Shown here: in pieces, positions 1 to 6,874 of the stretch
Layout: every line of letters starts with the position of its first letter
Numbering within the stretch: the first letter of the stretch is position 1
Source of the DNA: an uncultured Microbacterium sp.
GTDB lineage: Bacteria > Actinomycetota > Actinomycetes > Actinomycetales > Microbacteriaceae
Direction of reading: 5' to 3'
Assembly (NCBI GenBank): GCA_937926065.1
Contig: CALANM010000120.1
Coordinates: 1 to 15,277 of the forward strand
Length of the DNA stretch: 15,277 nt
The notes under the pieces: model-generated
What the model saw: only the letters and a program-made list of their open reading frames with translations
What the model was told of the DNA's origin: nothing
Databases searched by the model: none
Position numbers and translations under genes: made by a program

Positions 1-699
1 GACCTCCTCGAAGGCGGCACGCCCTCCGGCTGGCGCGAATCGGTCGACTTCGCACCGCTGCGCGAGCGCGAGCGCGGCGACGGCACCGCCCCCGACGGCC
101 GCCTCGACCCGCGCTCGGTCGCGACGCGCATCGGCGAGGTGCTCGAGCAGCACGACTCCACCCGCGACCGCGTCGTCGTCTCCGACGGCGGCCACTTCAT
201 CGGCTGGGCCAACATGTACTGGCCGGTCGCGTCGCCCGACCGCATGATCATGGTCGGCACGGCGTATCAGTCGATCGGCCTCGGCTTCCCCTCGGTGCCG
301 GGGGCCGCGCACGCGAAGCCGGATGCCACGATCGTGCTGACCACGGGCGACGGCGGAGGGCTGATGGCGCTGGCCGACCTCGAGTCGGCCGTGCGCGTCG
401 CCGCCGGTCGCGGTCTCGCCGTGGTCTGGAACGACGCGGCCTACGGCGCCGAAGTCCACCTCTACGGTCTGCAGGGCCTTGCGCGGGAGCCCATGCTCAT
501 CCCCGAGGTCGACTTCGCCGGCCTCGCCCGCTCGGTGGGTGCGGAGGGCGTCGTGGTCCGCACGCTCCACGATCTGGAGGCGCTGTCGCAGTGGGCGGCC
601 CGTCCGGCATCCGAGCGCCCGTTCCTGCTGCTCGACTGCCGCATCTCCGGCACCGTCGTCGCGCCGTACCAGCAGGAGATCATCCGCGTGAACTCCTGA
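1..699 (+). CDS. Thiamine-diphosphate-dependent enzyme, C-terminal part (acetolactate synthase/decarboxylase family), 5' truncated
   Basis: The frame is open from base 1 and ends with TGA at 697-699, so 232 codons are visible and the start lies outside the window. The fragment is the C-terminal ThDP-binding domain of the acetolactate synthase/pyruvate oxidase/2-oxoacid decarboxylase superfamily. The diphosphate/Mg2+ motif is clear: GDG encoded at 346-354, then 25 residues, then Asn-Asp at 430-435, fitting the family pattern GDG-x(24-27)-N. A preceding segment rich in Gly (GTAYQSIGLGFP) is the usual cofactor pocket stretch. Without the N-terminal domain the substrate cannot be named. Members decarboxylate 2-oxoacids or condense them. 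It converges on the hpa genes and is separated from them by a strong hairpin, so it is probably a separate transcription unit. A link to aromatic catabolism (for example arylpyruvate decarboxylation) is possible but unproven. Confidence 0.88.
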   Translation, partial: DLLEGGTPSGWRESVDFAPLRERERGDGTAPDGRLDPRSVATRIGEVLEQHDSTRDRVVVSDGGHFIGWANMYWPVASPDRMIMVGTAYQSIGLGFPSVPGAAHAKPDATIVLTTGDGGGLMALADLESAVRVAAGRGLAVVWNDAAYGAEVHLYGLQGLAREPMLIPEVDFAGLARSVGAEGVVVRTLHDLEALSQWAARPASERPFLLLDCRISGTVVAPYQQEIIRVNS

Positions 700-759
700 C
701 GCCGGCGCCGCTCGCGCCGTCCGTCGAGAACACGCAGGCAGGAGAAGCACAGCAACGCA

Positions 760-791
760 GAAGGGGCGGATGCCACGGCATCCGCCCCTTC
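760..791. terminator. Strong, probably bidirectional terminator hairpin
   Basis: A perfect 15-bp inverted repeat has arms at 760-774 (GAAGGGGCGGATGCC) and 777-791. The formal loop is only 2 nt, so the real loop is probably about 4-6 nt. It lies between two convergent genes (ThDP enzyme ending at 699, hpaE ending at 821), followed by TCTCCTT on the plus strand and preceded by a weak T-poor tail on the minus strand. A smaller 6-bp hairpin (703-708 with 714-719) lies directly after the ThDP-enzyme stop. The GC-rich stem with little U-tract is typical of actinobacterial terminators. Confidence 0.8.
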
Positions 792-820
792 TCTCCTTCA
801 GCGCCCGAGGCGCCTCCGGA

Positions 821-2341
821 TCACTGCTTTCCGAACGTCGGGTTGTGCACCTTGCCGAGCGTGATGTGCACGGCCTGCTGGTCGGTGTAGAAGTCGATCG
901 ATCGGTAGCCGCCCTCGTGGCCCAGGCCCGACGCCTTCACGCCGCCGAACGGCGTGCGCAGGTCGCGGACGTTGTTCGAGTTGAGCCACACCATGCCGGC
1001 CTCGACGTTCTGCGCGAAGTTGTGGGCGCGCTTGAGGTCGTTGGTCCACACGTAGGCGGCCAGGCCGTACTTGGTGTTGTTGGCGAGGGCGAGCGCCTCC
1101 TCCTCGGTGTCGAACGGCGTGATCGCCACGACCGGGCCGAAGATCTCCTCCTGGAAGATGCGGGCGTCGGGGGCGACGTCGGCGAACACCGTCGGGGCGA
1201 CGAAGTTTCCGAACTCGAAGCCCTCGGGCTGACCGCCGCCGGCGACGAGGCGCCCCTCGCTCTTGCCGATCTCGACGTAGCTCATGACCTTCTCGAAGTG
1301 CTCCGGGTGCACGAGCGCGCCGACCTCGGTGGCCGGGTCGTGCGGGTAGCCCACCTTGACGCGCTTGGCCTGGGCGGCGTAGCGCTCCACGAACTCGTCG
1401 TAGACGTCGCGCTGCACGAGGATGCGGCTGCCGGCGGTGCAGCGCTCGCCGTTCAGCGAGAAGACGCCGAAGATGGTGGCGTCGATCGCCGCGTCGAGGT
1501 CCGCGTCGGCGAAGACGACCGCGGGGCTCTTGCCGCCCAGCTCCATCGAGAGGCCCTTCAGGAACGGCGCGGCGTTGCCGAAGATGATCTGGCCGGTGCG
1601 GCTCTCCCCCGTGAACGAGATCAGCGGCACGTCGGGGTGCTTCACGAGCGCGTCGCCCGCGTCTTCGCCGAGGCCGTGCACGAGGTTGAAGACGCCCTGC
1701 GGCAGGCCCGCCTCCTCGAAGATGCCGGCCCACAGTGACGCCGAGAGCGGCGTGAACTCGGCGGGCTTCAGGACGACCGTGTTGCCCGTGGCCAGGGCAG
1801 GGGCGAGCTTCCACGACTCGAGCATGAACGGCGTGTTCCACGGCGTGATGAGGCCGGCGACGCCGATGGGCTTGCGGTTGACGTAGTTGATCTGGCGGCC
1901 GGGAACCTTGAAGGTGTCATCGGCCTGCGCGACGATGAGGTCTGCGAAGAAGCGGAAGTTCTCGGCGGCGCGGCGGGCCTGGCCGAGCGCCTGCGTGATC
2001 GGCAGGCCAGAGTCGAACGACTCGAGCTCGGCGAGGCGGGCGTCGCGCGACTCGACGATGTCGGCGATGCGGTGCAGCACGCGCGAACGCTCACGCGGCA
2101 GCATCTTGGGCCAGGGCCCCTCGACGAAGGCACGGCGGGCAGCGGCGACGGCGAGCTCGATGTCGGCCTTCTTGCCTGCGGCGGCCTGGACGTAGACCTC
2201 GTTCGAGACGGGCTCGAGCACGTCGAACGTGTCGCCGTCGATCGAGTCGACGAACTGGCCGTCGATGTAGTGCTGGATGCGCTCAGGCAGGTCGGCAGGG
2301 ACGTGGCGTGCGTCGAGGCTGGGGGCGGTGGTGTCGGTCAT
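821..2341 (-). CDS. hpaE: 5-carboxymethyl-2-hydroxymuconate semialdehyde dehydrogenase (HpaE-type aldehyde dehydrogenase)
   Basis: A 506-residue NAD(P)-dependent aldehyde dehydrogenase of full family length. It should oxidise the semialdehyde made by HpaD ring cleavage to 5-carboxymethyl-2-hydroxymuconate in the cytoplasm. Visible catalytic residues are Asn169 in PWNT, Lys192 in LKPAE, Glu267 in SMELGG and nucleophile Cys301. The segment around the cysteine (FSLNGERCTAGSRI) is characteristic of HpaE-type enzymes. The ATG at 2341 is preceded by AGGAG with an 8-nt spacer. It is the last gene of a leftward operon, starting 15 bases after the GntR gene, and ends before the hairpin at 760-791. Assignment rests on the motif plus the hpaD/hpaH/hpaI neighbourhood. 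A related hydroxymuconic semialdehyde dehydrogenase is the main alternative, but context favours HpaE. Confidence 0.9.
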   Translation of the reverse strand: MTDTTAPSLDARHVPADLPERIQHYIDGQFVDSIDGDTFDVLEPVSNEVYVQAAAGKKADIELAVAAARRAFVEGPWPKMLPRERSRVLHRIADIVESRDARLAELESFDSGLPITQALGQARRAAENFRFFADLIVAQADDTFKVPGRQINYVNRKPIGVAGLITPWNTPFMLESWKLAPALATGNTVVLKPAEFTPLSASLWAGIFEEAGLPQGVFNLVHGLGEDAGDALVKHPDVPLISFTGESRTGQIIFGNAAPFLKGLSMELGGKSPAVVFADADLDAAIDATIFGVFSLNGERCTAGSRILVQRDVYDEFVERYAAQAKRVKVGYPHDPATEVGALVHPEHFEKVMSYVEIGKSEGRLVAGGGQPEGFEFGNFVAPTVFADVAPDARIFQEEIFGPVVAITPFDTEEEALALANNTKYGLAAYVWTNDLKRAHNFAQNVEAGMVWLNSNNVRDLRTPFGGVKASGLGHEGGYRSIDFYTDQQAVHITLGKVHNPTFGKQ

Positions 2342-2356
2342 GGATGGTGCTCCTGT

Positions 2357-3052
2357 TCAGAAGGCGGGAAGACGAAGGTTCTCGTCGGGGTGCTCGTGGA
2401 TCATGTATGCGTCGAGGGTCGCCGAGCGGTGCCGGCGGGCTGCCATCTCGATCTCGTTCAGCGAGGCTCCGGTCTCGATGAGCTGGAGCAGGTTCTCGTG
2501 CTCGCCGACCGATTCCTGGGCACGGCCCGGAACGAAGGTGAAGGTCGATGCCCGCAGGTGCCCGAGGCGCGCCCATTCCGCGTCGACCAGTTCGAGGATG
2601 CGCGGGTTGGCGCACTTGGTGAACAGGATCGAGTGGAACTTCTGGTTGAGCGCCGTGAAGGCACGCGGCTCGAAGTCGTCGAGCCGCGCGATCATGCGCT
2701 CGTTGACGTCGCGGGCCTGGCGGATGTCGTCGGCCGTGAGACTGCGGGAGGCGAGCGCGGTCGCGGCGCCCTCGAGGATGCTGAGCGCCTGCATGCTGTA
2801 CCGGTAGGCCGAGTCGTCGACCATCGACACATGCGCGCCCACATTGCGCTCGAAGGTCACAAGACCCTCCGCCTCGAGCTGTCGGATCGCCTCGCGCACG
2901 GGCACGACGCTCATGTCGAGCTCGTTCGCGATGGATCCGAGCACGAGGCGGTAGCCGGGAGTGAACTCCTGGTCGGCGATCCGCTGACGAATCCACTGGT
3001 ACGCCAGCTGCGACTTGCTCAGCGTCGCGTCCTGGGTGCCCGCGGGGGTCAT
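2357..3052 (-). CDS. GntR-family transcriptional regulator with FCD effector domain
   Basis: A 231-residue regulator. Residues about 14-75 form the GntR winged helix-turn-helix (SVVPVREAIRQLEAEGLV is the typical recognition region). The rest is an all-helical FCD domain whose usual ligand/metal positions appear as Asn136, His140 (LNQKFH), His185 and His208, with Asn in place of the commoner first Asp. Such proteins usually repress and are released by a pathway acid. The ATG at 3052-3050 overlaps the stop of the FAH-RraA gene by one base (TGATG), so translation is probably coupled, and hpaE follows 15 bases downstream. Lying inside the operon implies autoregulation. The likely target is the ATCGTATATGA motif at 4573-4583, repeated at 6863-6873. 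The exact effector is not readable from the sequence. Confidence 0.94.
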   Translation of the reverse strand: MTPAGTQDATLSKSQLAYQWIRQRIADQEFTPGYRLVLGSIANELDMSVVPVREAIRQLEAEGLVTFERNVGAHVSMVDDSAYRYSMQALSILEGAATALASRSLTADDIRQARDVNERMIARLDDFEPRAFTALNQKFHSILFTKCANPRILELVDAEWARLGHLRASTFTFVPGRAQESVGEHENLLQLIETGASLNEIEMAARRHRSATLDAYMIHEHPDENLRLPAF

Positions 3053-4542
3053 CAGCCGCGCTCCTCGCGGTAGCGTGCACGCCATTCGGCGTTCATCGGG
3101 AACAGTCCGTCGACCGGGCTGCCCTCGGCTACGCGGGCCGCGATCCAGGCGTCTTCCTCCTCCTGCGCGAGGGCCGCGTCGACGACCTCCTCGACGAGGG
3201 CGGGCGGGATCACGATCACGCCGTCGGCGTCGCCGACGATGACGTCGCCGGGCTGAACCGTGGTGCCGCCGCACGCGATCGTGATGTCGTGGTCCCACGG
3301 CACGTGCTTGCGACCGAGGACGGCCGGGTGCGCGCCGGAGGTGTAGACGGGGATGCCGACAGCGGTCACGGCATCCGCGTCGCGGACTCCCCCGTCGGTG
3401 ACGATGCCGGCTGCGCCGAGCGAGTTCGCGCGGATGGCGAGGATGTCGCCGAGCGTGCCGGAGCCGGCCTCGCCGCGGGCCTCGATCACGATGACCTCGC
3501 CCTCGCCGACGGCGTCGAAGGCGCGCTTCTGCGCGTTGTAGCCGCCGCCGTGGCTCTCGAAGAGGTCTTCGCGGTTGGGCACGAAGCGAAGCGTCTTGGC
3601 GGTTCCGACGAGCTTCGCCGTCGGGTGGAGGGGCCGCACGCCGTCGATCGTGACGTTGTTCATGCCGCGCTTGCGCAGCTGCTGCGACAGGCCGGCGACG
3701 GGGACCTGCTCGAGCTTGCGACGCAGCTCGGGCGAGAGCGCCGGAGCGGCGGCGGCATCCGTCTTCTCCGGAAGACCGGCTGCCTCGCGCGAGCCCCAGG
3801 CCTCTTCGCGCTGCGTGTCGTCGACCGCAGGGAGCGAGCCGAACGCCGGGTCGTAGGCGGGACCGGTGCCGGCGACGACCGTCGTCACGAGGCGGCCCGA
3901 GGTGGCCCCGGTGGCGGGGTGGTCGACCTCGACCTCGACGACGTCGCCGGGCACGATGACCGACGAGCCGGCGGGCGTGCCGGTGAGGATGACGTCGCCC
4001 GGCTCGAGCGTGAAGTGCTGTGACAGGTCGGCGACGAACTGCGCGAGCGGGAAGATGAGGCCCGCCGTCGTGTCGTCCTGCGCGAGAGCGCCGTTGACCC
4101 ACGTGCGCACGCGGAGCGCGGCCGGGTCGACAGCACGGGCGTCGATGAGCTCGGGGCCGATGGGGGTGAATCCGTCGCCGCCTTTCGACCGGACGTTGGA
4201 GCCCTTGTCGTTGGCGCGCAGGTCGTAGAGGCCCAGGTCGTTGGCGGCGGTGACCCAGCCCACGTGGCTCCACGCTTCGTCGAGCGAGACGTGGCGAGCG
4301 GCGGTGCCGATGACCAGCGCGATCTCGCCCTCGAAGGCGAGCAGCTCGGTGCCGGTGGGGCGCTCCACCGTTCCGCCCGTAGCGGCGACGGAACTGGAGG
4401 CCTTGAAGAAGTACGATGGCGCGGCGGGCCGGCGACCGCGCTGCTGAGCGCGCGATTCGTAGCTGAGGTGCACCGCGATGATCTTGCCCGGTCGGCCCGG
4501 AAGGCCGGAGAACCGCGGGTCGGTGGTGGTTTCGATGGTCAT
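3052..4542 (-). CDS. Fusion of a fumarylacetoacetate hydrolase-family domain and an RraA/HMG-aldolase-like domain
   Basis: One uninterrupted 496-residue protein carries two catabolic domains. Residues about 20-225 are a FAH-fold enzyme: FEGEIALVIG supplies Glu71 and Glu73, AAND supplies Asp102 (the family's metal ligands), and KGGDGFTPIGP and GDVILTGTPAG are further hallmarks. After an Ala/Glu-rich linker (about 226-270), residues 271-475 are an RraA-like domain with the D-x20-R-D motif of class II HMG aldolase/oxaloacetate decarboxylase relatives (Asp366, Arg387, Asp388). HpaG of Escherichia coli is instead two FAH domains that decarboxylate 5-oxopent-3-ene-1,2,5-tricarboxylate and isomerise the product. 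Here the RraA domain may take over one of those steps; this is inference. The ATG at 4542 has GAGGGGG just upstream. The open frame continues upstream to 5982, but that part is antisense to the permease gene. First gene of the leftward operon. Confidence 0.9.
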   Translation of the reverse strand: MTIETTTDPRFSGLPGRPGKIIAVHLSYESRAQQRGRRPAAPSYFFKASSSVAATGGTVERPTGTELLAFEGEIALVIGTAARHVSLDEAWSHVGWVTAANDLGLYDLRANDKGSNVRSKGGDGFTPIGPELIDARAVDPAALRVRTWVNGALAQDDTTAGLIFPLAQFVADLSQHFTLEPGDVILTGTPAGSSVIVPGDVVEVEVDHPATGATSGRLVTTVVAGTGPAYDPAFGSLPAVDDTQREEAWGSREAAGLPEKTDAAAAPALSPELRRKLEQVPVAGLSQQLRKRGMNNVTIDGVRPLHPTAKLVGTAKTLRFVPNREDLFESHGGGYNAQKRAFDAVGEGEVIVIEARGEAGSGTLGDILAIRANSLGAAGIVTDGGVRDADAVTAVGIPVYTSGAHPAVLGRKHVPWDHDITIACGGTTVQPGDVIVGDADGVIVIPPALVEEVVDAALAQEEEDAWIAARVAEGSPVDGLFPMNAEWRARYREERG

Positions 4543-4556
4543 GAGCCCCCTCGCTC

Positions 4557-4601
4557 TTGCGTCGTATCCGAAATCGTATATGATCAATCCGCCCCCGGCA
4601 A
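4557..4601. promoter_or_regulatory. Divergent promoter region between the FAH-RraA operon and the permease gene
   Basis: The 102-base gap between divergent starts holds plausible promoters both ways. Minus strand: TTGCCG (4601-4596), 17-nt spacer, TACGAT (4578-4573), predicting a 5' leader of about 25 nt for the fusion gene. Plus strand: TTGCGT (4557-4562), 16-nt spacer, TATGAT (4579-4584) for the permease. The two -10 boxes are adjacent, so a protein bound at 4573-4583 would cover both. Boxes were read by eye against the sigma-70-like consensus; transcription starts are not demonstrated. Confidence 0.55.
4573..4583 (+). promoter_or_regulatory. Candidate GntR operator, copy 1 (ATCGTATATGA)
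   Basis: This is an AT-rich near-palindrome (ATCGTATATGAT, 4573-4584) in otherwise GC-rich DNA. The 11-mer recurs inverted at 6863-6873 in the other divergent promoter region. A second TCGTAT at 4562-4567 lies exactly 12 bases before the TCGTAT at 4574-4579. The shape (GTAT/ATAC-like core) suits GntR/FCD regulators, and the GntR gene lies in the operon read from here. Binding is inferred. Confidence 0.55.
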
Positions 4602-4644
4602 GCCACGCCGGGAGACAGAGACGTCGCAAGACATAGGAGTCAAC

Positions 4645-6030
4645 ATGAGCGCACACTCGACCGAGCCGGACGGGCTCACGCCCACCGGCACCATCGCGAC
4701 CGCCGCCGACAGGCGTCGCGTCGTCTTCGCCACCGTCATCGGAACCACCGTCGAGTGGTACGACTTCTTCGTGTACGCCTCGGCGGCCGGCCTCGTGTTC
4801 GGCCAGCTGTTCTTCGCCCCCGCGGGCGACCAGTTCGCGCAGATCCTCTCGTTCATCACGGTCGGCATCAGCTTCCTGTTCCGCCCGCTCGGCGCCTTCC
4901 TCGCCGGCCACCTCGGCGACAAGCACGGCCGCCGACTCGTGCTCATGCTGACGCTCATTCTCATGGGCGCCGCCACGACGCTCGTCGGCCTCCTGCCGAC
5001 CTATGCCCAGATCGGCATGCTCGCCCCCATCCTGCTGATCACGCTCCGCATCCTGCAGGGCATCTCGGCCGGCGGCGAGTGGGGCGGCGCGGTGCTCCTC
5101 GCGGTCGAGCACGCCCCCAAGAAGCGTCGCGGCGCGTTCGGCGCCGCTCCCCAGGTGGGTGTGCCGCTCGGCCTCCTGCTGGCCTCGGCCATCCTCGCGA
5201 TCGTCGCGATCCCCGGTGAGGAGTTCTTCCTCGAGTGGGGCTGGCGCATCCCGTTCCTGCTCAGCTTCGTGCTGATCATCATCGGCTACTACGTCCGTCG
5301 CCGCGTCGAGGAGAGCCCCGTCTTCGCCGAGATCGCGGAGCGCAAGGAAGAGACGAAGATGCCGATCGTGCAGCTCTTCCGCCGCCACGCTCTGCTGGTG
5401 ATCATCGCCGCCCTCGTCTTCGCGGGCAACAACGCCATCGGCTACATGACGACCGGCGGCTACGTGCAGCGCTACTCGACCGACCCCGAGGGCCCCGTCG
5501 CCCTCGAGACCTCGCAGGTGCTGTGGGCCGTCACCTTCTCGGCCGTCACCTGGCTCGTGTTCACGTGGCTGTCGGGCGTCATCTCCGACAGGCTCGGCCG
5601 CCGCACCACGTACATCATCGGCTGGATCATGCAGCTGGTCGGCGTGGTCGCACTGTTCCCGCTGGTCAACACGGGCGACATCTGGCTGCTGACGCTGGGC
5701 CTCGTCATCCTGACCCTCGGCATCGGCTTCACCTACGGACCGCAGGCCGCGCTGTACGCCGAGCTGTTCCCCGCCTCGATCCGCTTCTCGGGAGTGTCGA
5801 TCTCGTACGCGATCGGCGCGATCCTCGGCGGCGCGTTCGCCCCGACGATCGCCCAGGCGATCGTGCAGGCGACCGGCTCGAGCGAGGCGGTCACGTGGTA
5901 CCTCGCCGGCATGACGGTGATCGGCCTCATCGCGACGCTGCTGCTGCGCGACCGCACCGGCATCCCGCTCGGCCCCGACCACGAGGACGAGCAGTCGGTG
6001 AGCCCGGTCTACGGCGCCTCCAAGGCCTGA
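4645..6030 (+). CDS. MFS transporter, metabolite:H+ symporter (MHS) family, probable aromatic/organic acid uptake
   Basis: A 461-residue integral membrane protein with about 12 hydrophobic segments. TVEWYDFFVYASAAG in the first helix, GHLGDKHGRR (residues 88-97, loop 2-3) and RILQGISAGGEWGGA (135-149) are signatures of the MHS family, which includes shikimate, 2-oxoglutarate, citrate and proline/betaine carriers and several aromatic-acid permeases. It should import a carboxylate with protons. Its position between the two catabolic operons suggests it carries the pathway substrate, such as a hydroxyphenylacetate. It is not an HpaX-type ACS carrier. The ATG at 4645 follows AGGAG at 4635-4639 with a 5-6 nt spacer. 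Transcribed divergently from the FAH-RraA operon and ended by the hairpin at 6042-6077. Substrate identity is inferred from context only. Confidence 0.92.
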   Translation: MSAHSTEPDGLTPTGTIATAADRRRVVFATVIGTTVEWYDFFVYASAAGLVFGQLFFAPAGDQFAQILSFITVGISFLFRPLGAFLAGHLGDKHGRRLVLMLTLILMGAATTLVGLLPTYAQIGMLAPILLITLRILQGISAGGEWGGAVLLAVEHAPKKRRGAFGAAPQVGVPLGLLLASAILAIVAIPGEEFFLEWGWRIPFLLSFVLIIIGYYVRRRVEESPVFAEIAERKEETKMPIVQLFRRHALLVIIAALVFAGNNAIGYMTTGGYVQRYSTDPEGPVALETSQVLWAVTFSAVTWLVFTWLSGVISDRLGRRTTYIIGWIMQLVGVVALFPLVNTGDIWLLTLGLVILTLGIGFTYGPQAALYAELFPASIRFSGVSISYAIGAILGGAFAPTIAQAIVQATGSSEAVTWYLAGMTVIGLIATLLLRDRTGIPLGPDHEDEQSVSPVYGASKA

Positions 6031-6041
6031 TGCCCTGAACG

Positions 6042-6077
6042 CAGCGGGGGCGGATGCTTCGGCATCCGCCCCCGCTG
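6042..6077. terminator. Bidirectional terminator hairpin with TTCG tetraloop
   Basis: A perfect 16-bp stem (6042-6057, CAGCGGGGGCGGATGC, with 6062-6077) closes a C(TTCG)G tetraloop, an exceptionally stable RNA hairpin. It sits 11 bases after the permease stop and 15 bases before the stop of the convergent IclR gene, so it can serve both. The plus-strand tail is only TGTTCC. The inner stem GGGGCGGATGC is the same as in the hairpin at 760-791. Confidence 0.85.
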
Positions 6078-6092
6078 TGTTCCCGGCGTGCG

Positions 6093-6803
6093 TCAGCCGC
6101 CGAGCGCCTCGCTGATCGCGTCAGCGGATCGGCTCAGCCGCGCGGCGAGCAGCGCCGGGTCGTCGGCGTTGCCGACGTGCACGACGGCGATCGCTGCGGG
6201 GCGCTGGCCGTGGCGCGGGCGCAGCGGCACAGCGACCGCCTGCACGGTCGGGATGACTTCGTTGTGGCTGGTGGCGTATCCGCGGCGGAGGGTCTCGGCG
6301 ACCTCCGCCTTGAGCCGGTCGTCCGCCGCGACGGGCCACTGCGAGGGCGGCAGGGTCGAGAGGATCGCCTTACTGGGGGCACCGACCGTGATCGAGTGCC
6401 GCGTGCCCGGGTGCTGCGCGACCGATGCCACGGCGTGCCGCGGCTCGACGCTTGCCAGCGTGATGCAGTCGTCGCGATCGAGCACGGCCAGGAAGCAGGT
6501 CATCTTGAGCTCATTGGCGACCGCGGTGAGCTCGGGCAGCGCCTCGGCCTGCAGGTCGTGGGCGACGCCGGCTGCGAGCGACACCATGCGCGCTCCCAGG
6601 GCGACGCGCCCCGACGAGTCGCGCGTGACGAGCCCGTGGTCTTCGAGGGTGCGCAGGAGCCGGTACGCGATCGATCGATGCACCTCGAGGCGCGTCGCGA
6701 CGTCGTCGATCGAGAGGGGCTCACGCGCGTCGGCGAGCACTTCGAGGATGCGGATGCCGCGGCTCAGCGTCTGCGATGCGGGCGCTTGCGTGGTGGGGGA
6801 CAT
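6093..6803 (-). CDS. IclR-family transcriptional regulator
   Basis: A 236-residue protein. Residues about 10-65 are the IclR N-terminal winged helix (SQTLSRGIRILEVLADA, then HRSIAYRLLRTLEDHGLV). Residues about 75-235 are the IclR effector-binding domain, with GAPSKAILS and RRGYATSHNEVIPTVQAVAVPL as typical segments. The family commonly controls aromatic-acid catabolism as effector-responsive activator or repressor. The chosen ATG at 6803 has AGAGAGG 6 nt upstream. The ATG at 6809 is almost on top of that site, and the frame further upstream to 6944 would cross the promoter region. It diverges from the monooxygenase gene with 174 bases between, where two GTTC-N7-GAAC palindromes (6875-6911) are its likely binding sites. 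The effector cannot be read from the sequence. Confidence 0.93.
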   Translation of the reverse strand: MSPTTQAPASQTLSRGIRILEVLADAREPLSIDDVATRLEVHRSIAYRLLRTLEDHGLVTRDSSGRVALGARMVSLAAGVAHDLQAEALPELTAVANELKMTCFLAVLDRDDCITLASVEPRHAVASVAQHPGTRHSITVGAPSKAILSTLPPSQWPVAADDRLKAEVAETLRRGYATSHNEVIPTVQAVAVPLRPRHGQRPAAIAVVHVGNADDPALLAARLSRSADAISEALGG

Positions 6804-6843
6804 CGGCATCCTCTCTCCGACCGGTGACGAGCTGGCGCGGCGC

Positions 6844-6873
6844 TTGCGGGTGCGGCTGCCCGTCATATACGAT
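6844..6873 (+). promoter_or_regulatory. Candidate promoter of the monooxygenase-hpaD operon
   Basis: TTGCGG (6844-6849), 18-nt spacer, TACGAT (6868-6873). The TACGAT -10 is embedded in TCATATACGAT, exactly as in the leftward promoter at 4601-4573 (TTGCCG-17-TACGAT). A start near 6880 would give a leader of about 100 nt before the ATG at 6978. Read by eye; the transcription start is not shown. Confidence 0.5.
6863..6873 (-). promoter_or_regulatory. Candidate GntR operator, copy 2 (ATCGTATATGA on the minus strand)
   Basis: An exact 11-base copy, in inverse orientation, of the motif at 4573-4583. Both copies have the same orientation relative to the catabolic operon they precede and both overlap its candidate -10 box. 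This suggests the GntR/FCD protein encoded at 2357-3052 controls both operons. Confidence 0.55.
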
Positions 6874-6874
6874 C

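Noticed and set aside
770..1738. 322-codon plus-strand frame opposite hpaE
   Set aside because: Antisense to a clear aldehyde dehydrogenase with all catalytic residues; composition is typical of GC-rich shadow frames and no domain is recognisable.
4264..4644. Upstream extension of the permease frame
   Set aside because: Would run through the divergent promoter and the opposite FAH gene; the ATG at 4645 has AGGAG and begins a normal MHS N-terminus.
4543..5982. Long N-terminal extension of the FAH-RraA frame (about 480 codons) on the minus strand
   Set aside because: It is fully antisense to the well-supported permease gene, is low-complexity and rich in Asp/Glu/Arg/His as expected of a GC-driven shadow frame, and the ATG at 4542 has a good ribosome site directly before a recognisable FAH domain.
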